A stretch of DNA of 64,000 nucleotides from Pristionchus mayeri (Eukaryota; Nematoda; Chromadorea; Rhabditida; Neodiplogasteridae): the NCBI GenBank assembly GCA_036245805.1, contig BTRK01000006.1, positions 40,056,901 to 40,120,900 of the forward strand, in the 5' to 3' direction. Every line of letters begins with the position of its first letter. Position 1 is the first letter of the stretch. Both the position numbers and the translations under genes were made by a program. Of the stretch, positions 1-10,126 are shown in pieces. The notes under the pieces were generated by a model that was given only the letters and a program-made list of their open reading frames with translations, ran no database searches and was not told the origin of the DNA.

Positions 1-2834
1 ACACAATGAACCTTATTTCAGTGTCACTCAAACCTACACAATCACTGGATCTGTCATGTGAGACATTCGAATTATCATTTTCTATGATATTTGAAAAATA
101 GGAAAAAGAAACATAAATTTCAGAATTGATCCGAACGTGAACAATACTCTCCAAATTGACTGCTTCAATGCAACATCGGGGTCGATGAATTATGAAGTGT
201 AAGATAGATAGCATTCTTCTCAAATATTCAAATCTATACTTTTAGAATCGACAGTACGCGTAACATCGCCATGAACAAAGACTGCGATTCTCTTGAGGCT
301 TGTTTTCGTTTATTAAATACTTTTTTCCTATATACCGTTTTAGATCGCATATCAGGGCAGTCTAGCTCCTGAAGACATCGGAAGAAGCAGTGAATCGATC
401 AACTTGAAAATCTTGAAATTCGTGTGTGAGTTATTGCTCAATTTGAAAACTGAATTTCTCAATATTTATTAAGTATATCTTCAGAGAAGCAGAATCTAGT
501 GCTTATTTCATATTCGTTTTTTCCAGCCAAATCAACCGTGAATCCCACCCTCATACCAACTCAGCCTGCAACCACTGCGACAGGTGAGAACAATTTTTAT
601 TGTTATTCATTGCTCAATACATCGTAATTTAATGCATGGCTGAATATGGCTAAATTCTGAAAACATGATTCTTCCAGTAATTATTGATTACGCAATTCCA
701 ACAGTGATTTTGACAAGACTTTCTGTCGATGTGAAACAATTATTTGTTAGAACAATCGTTTGGCATGACACTTATTTTTTTAAAGAAAACTACTGCAAGT
801 GTGGATTCGTGGACGATTGGTTCGACGACTGGGATCCCTCAACGATCTGGGTTGACGTCATCATCGTCCTGGATACTTCGCAGTCGATGGGATCGAGTTT
901 GGAGGAGGTACGCGATTTGAAGAATCGTAATCTAATCAGGTAAATTCTGCAAGGCCAAATCGCTCATTACTTCATTCGTCGGTCTCATGTCCACTGATAC
1001 TGCGGCCGTGTTCTACTCGAGAATCGGCGTGATTGCTGTATCTGACACTGTAGAGGTATCAACTTATCTATTGGGGAGCAGCATCAAAAATCGAAAACAA
1101 CAGTAACAATGAGCCGAGATATCGTCGATTCAAAGCACGATCTCTATGTTGAGGTGATCTACAACCTCAACATGAGCTCTTCTAGTGATCTAGACATGGT
1201 AACGCAGCACAAGATTGACAAGATCGACGTCGGAGCGTGAGAGTCCCTCTTTAGGTCGAGAGTCACTTGGCATTTCAGTGCCTTCCAAGCCGCGATGCAG
1301 ATGTTCGCTGACGGAACGAAGATGTCCTCGTACAGGGAAAACGCACAACAGATCATCTACTACCTCACCAACTCAGCTCCGTACGAATTTATACTTCAAT
1401 CCCCTCAAAAATACATGCTTGCGATTGCGTAACCATCTGTCGTAAACGCCGGCTCTGAGACCCAGGACATGGATTTTTCGAAAAGTGGTCTCTGGGATAT
1501 TCTGCTACAGAAGTATGACCAAAATCGGAGACATGAATTTACAAATTGTTCCCGGGCACCTCCACTGAGTCGTGATACATGTGATAAAGAACATATTCAT
1601 CGAGAAAGTAATGTGTTGATGTTTCAGAGGAGCGAACATGAACGGTGTCGACGACTTCAAGACGGACGGAGGCATCATCATCGTCAACGGTAATTATTTT
1701 ATTTTTTTATTACCATTTCCAATTCAATCCTTTCATTGCAGACTACGTCCTCGAGGGGGATGTGGCCGATGCGGGATTAGAGAAACTGGCGTCGGACGGA
1801 TTTTTCTTAACCAACCTCTCCGAGAACTACATCTACAGTCTGGGAGTATTCTGCGAGGGTGAGATAAGTAACTTTGAAAATGATGACCAAAGAACTCTAA
1901 AATGACCAGTTCTAAAAATGTGTACATCCTAGTAAAATCAAGATAGAAAGATAATATTTCAGCCAACTGCTTCTGCTCTCCCGATGATCATCCCTTCAAC
2001 GACGATGACGTCAGTCCGCGCACCAGAGCTAATCGTGAGTTACCATCATTATTGTCTCCATGATCATTTACCAATTTCAACTGCGACATAAAGAAGAACA
2101 TGATTAACACGAATACTCAGGCGGTTGCTTCCATCCCGTAAACAACGGGATTCCTCAGCAGAAGGCTCGGGAAACGTGCCAGAAGGAGGGCCGATCCCTC
2201 GTGTCCATTCACGATTCGGACAAGGAGCTCTTCGTCAATGGAGGTTTGTTGCTAAATTGATGGCCTTGGTAAATGTAGATTATTAGATACTTTGTCTGTT
2301 TTCAGTTGTCTCGATCTTCGGAACTAAGAAGAAGTACTGGCTTGGACTGCAGAACGACGGCAACCAGTGGGTCTGGGATGATAAGGTCGAAAAATCTATT
2401 ATTCTGTTTTTTTTCTCATATCAATGTTTTTATTCATTACCAAATTACGACCCTTTCCAATTGGCTGTCTGATTGTAAACACGTTGCACTATTATTAAAG
2501 TTCGAAGATATGTGCAGGCACTAACAAATGTTACACTGTCCATTTCCAGTCGACTGATCCCTTCTCCGACTGGGACTCCAACCAGCCCGATACCAATGGA
2601 GGAAAGAATATGTGCGCGTACGCTCTGCAGGGCACGGGATTCAACGTGAAGTGGTGAGTTGTATACAATCTCTTTATTAGGTTGACGTACGCTGTTATTG
2701 CATCCTACATTTTGAGTGAACATTAGGGGAAGGCCTACTCGATTGATTTCAGGACGGCCGCAAACTGTGCAGCTGGGGGAATCATTTACGTGTGCGAGTC
2801 GGCGCCGTGCTCCATCGGGAACAAGAACTGCTGA
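1..2834 (+). CDS. Secreted VWA + C-type lectin protein, 5' end outside window
   Basis: The exons read as a nematode lectin with a von Willebrand A domain followed by a C-type lectin domain. After an N-terminal Cys-bearing region (about 60-450) comes a Thr/Pro linker (536-580). The VWA start includes DVIIVLDTSQSMGSS, a MIDAS-type DxSxS motif (about 800-910). VWA exons continue at about 950-1060 (FVGLMSTDTAAVFYSRIGV), 1100-1200, 1279-1380 and 1627-1850. The lectin part begins near 1963 (NCFCSPDD) and includes YWLGLQNDGNQWVWDD, then a WDSNQPD/NGGKNMCAY segment, and ends in CESAPCSIGNKNC with TGA at 2832-2834. In this family such proteins are usually secreted and often linked to immunity or the gut. 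That role is inference here. Ordinary GT-AG introns separate the exons. The start codon and signal peptide lie before base 1. The VWA centre around 1380-1630 is unclear and may hold an unrecognised exon or intron. Confidence 0.82.
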
Positions 2835-3169
2835 AATATACAGCCAATATTTGTAATTTTAAGTTGATAAACACCTGACAGATGAAAAAAGGGACAGCGA
2901 AATTACATGTATAGGCCCATTAATATCTTCTGTTTATGGCGTGATGTCATTTTTTCTCGTGTGTCTTCATACATAGATTGTCTACGCAAACAGTGCAATG
3001 TATAATATCACAAGAAAGTAATATCCTCAACAATTTATTAGTCAATCTCAGACTTCGGAGAACGATTTCATCTCAGCAGACGACTCACTGAAATTTCAGT
3101 AGACCTTGGAAAAATGATCTCCTCATTTCGTTGTAACCATTGACTAGCGCAGGATGTGGGAAGTGAAAG

Positions 3170-5828
3170 CTATCTAATGGGACGCGATAAACGTACGATG
3201 TATCTGTAGGAGATGTGGGCAGAGAGCTGGGCGAATCTGTTGTAGAGGCGGATGTACATGCGAGTGGACATCGAGCGGTACGAAGGCTTAGCGTCCTTCA
3301 TCTGGCATAGACTGGCAATTGTACGGTATGCATAGAAAGTCGAAATGAGAACGATGTTTTATGCTTTCCTGGAATATGTAAGCAAAAAGTGCGATTAGAA
3401 GAGATAGTTCCAATCTTTCGACATGGGATAACTCCCTACCGAGGAGGCGTGATTCTCGTGTCCTCCTTCTCGAAGATCTCGATTCCGCCATATTTGCATC
3501 CTTCTGCGTATCCCGCCCACATGTAGTCGATTCGCGCCTCCACCTTGCGGCCGGCCGGAGCCTGCGATTAGCAGCTCGAAACTCATTAATAAACAAACTC
3601 ATTAATGAAACTCATTAATGAAATTAATGCCCATTTCATTGAGAAATTCAATCGTGGATACACTTGCACCTTTAAGGATGCATGAAACGCACCGTGATGA
3701 CCAAGTGTTTGAAGGAGAATTTAGGTAGTTGATCGTCCTGCGGGTTGCCGATGGTTGTCTGAATCTTCTGCCAATTGGCAGTCGGGGTAAGCGTCGTCGA
3801 TCCCGCGGGCTGCAATGATCTTTGATCTCTATCAATTGCTCTTAATTGCAACTCGAAAAAGTTTAACGCTGAGAGACAAGAATACTCACATTCTCCGAGC
3901 ACGTCTTTCCTCCCCATCCCGATGGGCACAGACACTGATTACAGTTGTTGACGTCCATCACGCCGTTGTTCGAGCACTTCGTACGGTAGGAGGCACACTT
4001 CTCTGGATCAAATATCACTCATTCGTTTGTCTTGAAATTAGGAAGAGCTTTCCATGTAACATTTCTTATTTGTATACATGTTCATAGCTATTTTTATAAT
4101 ATTTTTTAAGTAAAAATTAGCAAGGATTTTTCGATTAAAGGAGGGCTGACAGCAAAATCACTCAAGTCGATTGTTACAATGAGAAATGAAAGGGCTTTCG
4201 AGAGGGTAGATTTGCTGTTATCCTTCGTTTATTGCTTCACTTACGGTCGCACTTGTACAAATTGTTGACTCTGATGTAGTCGTAGAAGGAAGGCTCGTAG
4301 TTGCCCATGCATTTGGAGTACTCGGCGAACATCGACTTAGGCACGATCGAAGGAAGCTGGGGATTGCGGGCGAAACTGATAATCAAAGATTACAGCTAAC
4401 ATCAGGCGATTTCCCTTCTTCCATGAGTCTGAAAGAAGGCCTTGCTCTAAATGAAAGCCGTGCTAGAATGTGGTTTTCGTTCCTTTGCATTTGAAACTGA
4501 GGATACTACAAAAGAACAAACTGTCAGGAAGAGTACATGGGAAGTGTTGTATCTACGTTCTTTGGTCAAGTGGGTGAAAACATTTAGAAATAATGAAGAA
4601 ATGGACGAACGCGTATGGCAGATAGTGCATGATGGAGGTGATGTCGTAGGGCACGCTCAGGTTCTGCGCCGTCGCCTCCACCTTGAAGTTCAGGTCGAAG
4701 GTACCGGACTGCAATTGATGCTATGGGAATCTCAGATACGGCTTGTACTCTATACAACTCATTTTCGTGAGAATTTGGCAAATTCAGTGAGATTAATCAT
4801 CTGCTGCCGAAGTTGAAATTACAGCAGAGAGATCGTAAACGAAATTGACGCAGTACTAAACCATTACTCAATCCTTTTACATGTTTTTCCATTTGAAACT
4901 TGGTAATGTAACTTTGTAAGTTCTCACGTCGAGGTTTCCTTTCTGGATCGTCACGTAGGTGTCCCTATCTGCGCGAGTCTGCATGTGCTGCAGTCCCAGA
5001 GTGTGGCCCAGCTCGTGTACCGTAGTTGACATCTGCACAGCATAAGTTGTAGCTTGGTCGAGGCACAACGGCATAAGATGGTAGATATGCTTGCCCCGTT
5101 GCAGCCGGGGCCGAGTATGACTGTTTGGCGTCCGCCTTGCCTGCCGACAGACGACTGGCACGAACCGCCGTTGACGATCTCCACTCTGAATTGTCAGCGT
5201 AATGGATTAGAAAAACTGCTATGACGAGGAAATGAGCTAGAGCATCTGTATCTGAAAGCAATTACGAACAATTACGAAAAAGTGCCGTTGTGTTAATGAT
5301 AATCAAGCAATTGTGGTACCTGTCTTTGGAAGTGACGTCGTTTCGGCGGAATCTCACACAAGTGTTCGCCTCCCATTTCTTCATTCCTGCTTCCGCTGAG
5401 GCCTTCTGCTTCTCAGCTGACACACAACAAATTCCAATCTCTCTAGACTTGTTGTTTCGATCAAATTTGCACTCACGATAGGAGGAGGAGAAGGAGATGG
5501 GGATGATACCGTTGGGCCAGGCACGATTGACCTCGGCCTGACGGGCAAAACGGCCACCGACTTCAACGGGCCTGGAATGGGTTACATCCAGTTTTCCAGT
5601 CTGGTACCATCTCTGGTTTCAAGAGAGAAGCTAGAACTAATAGATAAGAAAAAGCAGACGAGCTGACTCGGTTAGCATGTCGCTGGGCTCGTTGACCAGT
5701 TCGGATTGATTCACAACGATTGGGACGTTGACCATCTCATCAACCATCGTCGGTTCATAGACAATTTCCTGAGAGGTGACAACGGCCACGAAGAGAAGAA
5801 TAAGACTTCCAGTGATGAGTATCAGCAT
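3170..5828 (-). CDS. Astacin metalloprotease with EGF and CUB domains (NAS-like)
   Basis: This is a complete secreted zinc endopeptidase. The ATG at 5826-5828 opens a signal peptide (MLILITGSLILLFVAVVTSQ) and a short propeptide. Mature-domain exons follow: RQAEVNRAWPNGIIPISF (about 5485-5570), a MKKWEANTCVRF exon (about 5330-5420), then a VEIVNGG..SSVGRQGG exon. The zinc site is HELGHTLGLQHMQTRADRD (about 4960-5020). The three His, the Glu and the DRD are intact, although the residue after the third His is Met rather than the usual Glu. The Met-turn SIMHYLPYAF lies at about 4610-4650. An EGF-like module (CASYRTKCSNNG to CLCPSGWGGKTC, about 3890-4005) and CUB-type exons (about 3690-3810, 3440-3570, 3170-3330) finish the protein at a stop at 3170-3172. 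The intron before the HELGH exon (5033-5094) appears to start with GCAAG. In nematodes such proteases act in cuticle, hatching or digestion; which applies here is unknown. Confidence 0.9.
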
Positions 5829-6685
5829 TTTCCCTGCGAATCCAACCTTTTTAGCTAATGTGAAATAGCGGACAATTATATCTGCAATTAAATGAGAATG
5901 AGAAAAGCTGGACTTGGGTTTAGAAAGGAAAAGACAGAGGATAAACTCGCAGCTTCAGGTAATATAATAGTATAAGAAAAGCTCACCAAATGATGCTTAG
6001 GCACACGCCTCGGGAAGCGCCTTTCGAATAATGTTTGCTGGAATTCCTTCCTCACTTTTATAGCACGCAGATTTCGGCTGATGCGTCTGATCAAACACGG
6101 AGAACGAACCGAAGAGACGTTCCATGCTGGAAAAGTTGAAAGAAATTGGAATTCTCAGCTGCGCTAACAACAGATCCCTTCTGAAAACACGCATTTTCTC
6201 TGCATTCGTAAGGACAATTGTTCAACCGAAGAGTGAGAACACAAAAGAGAAGTCATCATCAATTTCACAGTTCTTCTTTGTATTTGCGTGCCTTAAAGGT
6301 ACCCACCAGTCAAAAATCAACTGTGCTTCAATTTGCGCAGTTTTGTTCCCTTATTTCAATGCACTAATTCAAAAAAATTAAATAAATTTTATTAAAGCTA
6401 AAAATAAACAAAGCCGGGAAATAAAAATATTTGCTGTTCGTGTAGTCGAGGTATTGCAATTACGGTATTTGGTACGAATTGATTAAAATTTTCATGGACT
6501 GGTCACACTCGAACTCCTTCAACCATTTTTCGCTGTTTTCCTGTTTATTTTCAACGATTCTTGTTGTATTTTACATAAGCCTGCTTTGTATTGTATAGCT
6601 AATCACTTTTGTTAGTAAACCAGTTGTGAACTTGGACTGTTTGTGTTCTGCTGTCAATGTATATCGTGCAATTGCCTCCTAGTGA
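5829..6685. other. Intergenic, probable astacin upstream region
   Basis: No convincing gene was seen. The short ORFs on both strands lack family resemblance and proper splice sites. The stretch near 6360-6440 is AT-rich. It probably includes the promoter of the minus-strand astacin gene. Confidence 0.4.
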
Positions 6686-6808
6686 ATGCCCTTCAAATGC
6701 GTTGTGTGCCCACGTAAAGTAGAGGTCGCGAAAACGGTGCCAAAGAAGGAGGAGAAGAGGAAGAGTGGCTGCTGTGGCTGTGGCTGGAAGAGGAGTGGTT
6801 GCGGTTGA
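6686..6808 (+). CDS. Small Cys-rich basic ORF, 40 aa, unrecognised
   Basis: An ATG at 6686-6688 opens an uninterrupted 40-codon frame ending in TGA at 6806-6808. The product begins MPFKCVVCPRKVEV, has a Lys/Glu-rich middle (KTVPKKEEKRKSG) and ends CCGCGWKRSGCG. It has seven Cys residues and is strongly basic. No signal peptide is visible. It could be a stand-alone small protein, or the terminal exon of a gene whose other exons were not recognised. It lies about 100 bp upstream of the membrane-protein exons at 6903. The GGCTGTGGCTG repeat in the DNA could also produce Cys/Gly codons by chance, so the coding status is uncertain. Confidence 0.35.
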   Translation: MPFKCVVCPRKVEVAKTVPKKEEKRKSGCCGCGWKRSGCG

Positions 6809-6902
6809 ATCTATTGGAGCAGGAGGGGAGAGATTGATGTGTGGAAAAGAGCTCGGTCATGTATAATGCGGTTAGTAAACTAATCTGACCCTATTTAATT
6901 TC

Positions 6903-7431
6903 CGGAATGCTTCATATACCTTCTAATCGTACTTTTATTGCTTACATTTGCTGTCAGTACTTGGCTATGGTTTGCTGCTTCACCTGCCTGCTACGATCGC
7001 ACTTATGCCGGACAATTCGCGACGTTTCCAACATTCACCAGGATGAGTTCAATTTACTCGAAGGGAAGGCTAACGACGATTCAAGCAGAGGTGTGGTCGC
7101 CACCCCGACTTGGACACCAGGACTCCGAAGACGTGAGTCATATTTTATTTCGCCTATTGGACTTCCCTTCATGACATTTCGGTTGTATAATCCAATGCTA
7201 AATCGATATAAAGCCCTTTCTTGTTTTGGTATTGGTAATCGAATGTCCCTTTTTGCTACACTATGCGTTTTTAGTATTGTACTTACAAAAGGCATTACAA
7301 TCGCATTCGTATGCCCTGAGGAGGTAATAATACACACATAAACACAAGACTATGTAACATTCCAGCCTGAGGACTTTGAGCCCGAGCCAGCCAGCTCCTA
7401 CTGTAGACGGGATAGCAGATGTAATATCTGA
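6903..7431 (+). CDS. Short single-pass membrane protein, unrecognised
   Basis: Two exons can be joined. Exon one (about 6903-7132) encodes a strongly hydrophobic run (IYLLIVLLLLLTFAVSTWLW) and then a polar tail ending LGHQDSED before a GTGAGT donor. Exon two (about 7366-7431) follows a TTCCAG acceptor in the same phase, encodes PEDFEPEPASSYCRRDSRCNI and stops at 7429-7431. The layout suggests a signal-anchored or secreted peptide with an acidic C terminus. No in-frame ATG lies upstream of the hydrophobic run, because a TAA sits just before it. Either the true first exon was missed or the locus is damaged. An overlapping frame with an ATG at 6907 is open, but its product is less protein-like. 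Family unknown. Confidence 0.4.
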
Positions 7432-7574
7432 TCTACTTTTCCCATCGACTTGTCGTACTCAGTCGGGAATATCTGGAGTACGCACAACAATATCATTCGA
7501 AACTTTTATTCACTTATGAAAACAAGAAACTTTAACGATGGAGAAAAATCAAACTACAAAACAGTGATTACATT

Positions 7575-8375
7575 TCAAACAAATACTATCGGGTCGACGC
7601 CGAACATGGATGGTCCATTGTCGATCACGTACTCGAGCACCTTCTCGCAGTCCTCCAGACCGCCGGGGAAGACCTGATGCCGATAGATAAATATGGCGTA
7701 TTGTAGCCAATCGTTAACCAGTTCATTCATGACCTACCTTGACGCCGTTCCAGTGGGTCGTGTCCATGAGCAGATGCTGGTCCCAGTCGAACATCGGCCC
7801 GATCGGTCGACCCAATGCGGTCAGCGTCCAGCGCGTCCAGTACATCATGCAGTAGGCGTTCGGACACAGTCGCGACTGCAATCGAGAATCCGGTTTACTA
7901 CAGTAGTTCCGTGGGGAAGGCAGATGAGTTCCCCGGGTCGCAATCCTAGCTCACCGGGGAACGTTCCTAACATAGGTGGGCACCATCAAAGCCAGCTTCA
8001 AGACTACACCGATTTTGAAACTCCAACACAACCGGAAAATACATTGGATCACCGCCCCCTTCCCCGAATTTTGACCTTCGACCCTCCAGTATTCATTTAT
8101 AAGCTTCATCCACTGCCCACCTATGATTCCTAGAAGCCTACAGAGACCCACACCCTCTCCCTCTTTAGAGGCGTGGCCGAGTACCTAAACTTCAGCAGTA
8201 GTTTACCAAACCTAAGTGTCAGCAGATGCCCATAAGAAAGGAATGGAATGGGGCGGGGTTTGGTAAGCTTCTAGGAAAGTGCCCTCACCGGATATTAGTA
8301 GGAGGTCCGAAGTACGGGCTCGATGTGCATCGACACCTTGTCGATCATTGACTTAGTCATCTGAAGGGATAATAT
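7575..8375 (-). CDS. Unrecognised terminal exons downstream of the PITP fragment
   Basis: Three exon-like blocks on the minus strand have good splice signals. The first (about 8296-8362) reads MTKSMIDKVSMHIEPVLRTSY and then meets an in-frame TAA shortly before a GTGAG donor. A one-base change there would keep the frame open. The second (about 7742-7876) encodes LCPNAYCMMYWTRWTLTALG and FDWDQHLLMDTTHWNGVK. The third (7575-7673) encodes VFPGGLEDCEKVLEYVIDNG and ends GVDPIVFV with a stop at 7575-7577. The aromatic-rich composition looks like real protein, but I do not recognise the family. These exons could be the 3' end of a gene whose 5' part was displaced by the duplication and hairpin at 8430-8950. 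Given the internal stop, a decaying gene is possible. Confidence 0.45.
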
Positions 8376-8439
8376 TTATCCCTTTTTTCTTCCTTTTCCC
8401 AAATAAAAAAAACTTTGCAATGCTCCATCTCTGCACCTA

Positions 8440-8700
8440 CCGTACCTTGTCGGTGAGTGGTCTGTAGAGATCTGCGGCGATGAGATGAGATTCCTTCTCG
8501 CCAGCATCTGAATCGATATTACGGTAAGACGAGATGGTGTGCTACCGAAAACTGATCCGATTCGAGACCAACCTCGCTTCGCAGCTCCTTCAGCGGTGTT
8601 CGCAGTTGCGCGTGGTGGGTGAAGGTGCGAGCAGTGATGTAGCTGTGGCTACCGGGCACTCTGCAATATACGGTAAATAACCAAGCCGGAAACTGCTTGT
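8440..8700 (-). pseudogene. Degenerate duplicate of the PITP-locus first exon and upstream DNA
   Basis: This stretch aligns by eye with 10005-10310. Both share the GTACCTTG..GGTGAG/GGGGAG donor area, the GATGAGATGAG..CCTTCTCGCCAGC..CTGAATCGAT block, the GAGACCAACCTCGCTTCGCAGC block and the GTAGCTGTGGCTACCGGG block. In the 10 kb copy the exon encodes a membrane anchor. Here the exon is shortened: the membrane segment is lost, leaving remnants like GEKESHLIAADLYRPLTDK, and the start codon is altered. It therefore looks like a tandem segmental duplication that has decayed, or a remodelled first exon serving the downstream exons at 7575-8375. Confidence 0.6.
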
Positions 8701-8770
8701 AGATGTCATGGAGCAGTAAATTGACTGTTTTCAATTTGCAGCTTGATTCCGCCGTTAAAATTACATATTC

Positions 8771-8949
8771 TACTCCGGTTTTTCAGCGCAGGATTCGTGC
8801 CACTTTTGCGAAGCTGCGCGGCCACGCACTCCTCGTTTGCACACTCTTTCTCTCTGAGTATCCAGGACGAGAGAGTATGTGATACGAGGAGTGCGTGGCC
8901 GCGCCGCTTCGCAAAAGTGGCGCGCTTCCTGCGCTGAAAAACCGGAGTA
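8771..8949. repeat. About 180 bp hairpin (MITE-like inverted repeat)
   Basis: The left arm begins TACTCCGGTTTTTCAGCGCA and the right arm ends with its reverse complement. The arms match nearly along their whole length of roughly 65-70 bp, including the GCGCGGCCACGCACTCCTCG core. The spacer is about 50 bp. It sits between the exon-4 remnant of the PITP-like locus and the duplicated first exon. Confidence 0.8.
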
Positions 8950-8984
8950 TCAGCATTAAATTAAATAAGGCAAAAATATAAACG

Positions 8985-10126
8985 TGCCTTTTCCTCGAGC
9001 GGATGTCCGCTATCGTAAGACGATCCAGTCGTCCATCCAGCAGAACGCCTACAATTTGTGCAATTCGTCCATCCCCTTTTCCAGAGCGAGCAGTCGTGAA
9101 TGGACGATGAATGTACATTAACAAGACAAAGACGTAAAGGGGGTATAATCGTAAATCAAAATTCGAAAATGTCACGTGTCCTTCGCAAAGTGATCGATCG
9201 TCCCACCACTTTCATGCTTCATCGAAACCTCATAAATGAACCGTCAGAAACGCGAACCTCGCGGTGGAACTTCGAGAACAGTCGGGGTACTGCTTGTGGG
9301 AGAAGCTCTCGGCCATCTGCTGGAAACCGAACCACTTGAAGTGGACCGACACAAGCTTGTACGCGCACATCACCTGACATTCGATATTTAAATAATTAAT
9401 TTAATTATAAACATTTTGAATCTTCTTGAGAATCACAAATTGCCTTGGCAACTTTTAGAATTCATAAGGGACCATCACAATCAAAAAATGCAAATTCACT
9501 AGGCCGATCTGAGTATCAAAAGTAGATCCAATATGCGCAGCTTCGACAAACAGACCGGCCGCTGGCTATCTAGTTACCCTCGACCTTCTCGGCTCCGGGC
9601 TTTCTTTTTTTTTCTGGCACAAGTTTCGTCAAAAATAAGGCTAGCTACTTTTCAGTTTCAAGGAAATGGTATAGCGAATCCCGCGATTAAAATTAGAGCC
9701 TACTTACCGTCGGCCGCCTCCGGGAACTCCTCATCGTTGGCGATGTCGATGTAGACGACCTCCCGCTTCACCAGCTCCTCCTTCGAGAAGTTGTACGCCT
9801 GTGTTTTTAATAATTAAAAATAATTTTAAATGTTTAACATTAATATAACGACAAACATGTTGATCCTACGAGCATATAAACTAGTAATAGCAATGTATAC
9901 GTCAAATATCACTCTTGTAAGATTGTGGGAAACTATCCTCGGGCATCGTGCATATTTAAAAAAAAATAAAAAAACACTTTGCAATGATCCTAATCTGAAT
10001 CTAACGTACCTTGCCGGGGAGCGCTCGATAGAGGGCTGCGGCCATGAGCAGCGCCAGCACGCCCACGCACACGATCGTGCTTCCGGCGATGAGATGAGGT
10101 CCCTTCTGCGGCTTCTCGCCAGCCAT
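8985..10126 (-). pseudogene. Membrane-anchored C-terminal PITP fragment with frame breaks
   Basis: Exon 1 (10010-10126) starts MAGEKPQKGPHLIAG and contains one membrane segment (STIVCVGVLALLMAAALY). Exon 2 (9708-9798) reads AYNFSKEELVKREVVYIDIA, like the EAVYIDIADRSQ region of class I phosphatidylinositol transfer proteins. Exon 3 (9258-9373) carries [17 protein letters not shown], matching the PITP CAYKLVTVKFKWWGLQ motif, then in a shifted frame RLFSKFHRE. Exon 4 (about 8985-9048) reads AFCWMDDWI and, after a one-base loss, LTIADIRSRKR, matching the PITP FCWxDxWIDLTxxDIR motif. Intact PITPs have about 270 residues. Here only the last third exists, behind a membrane anchor. Exon 3 is read in the wrong frame across CAYKL..HKQ if splice phases are kept, and exon 4 has a further deletion. 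This indicates a pseudogene or clustered assembly indels. Lipid transfer function is unlikely as written. Confidence 0.7.

Noticed and set aside
4451..4816. 121-codon plus-strand frame
   Set aside because: It is antisense to the astacin Met-turn exon, which has clear motifs on the minus strand.
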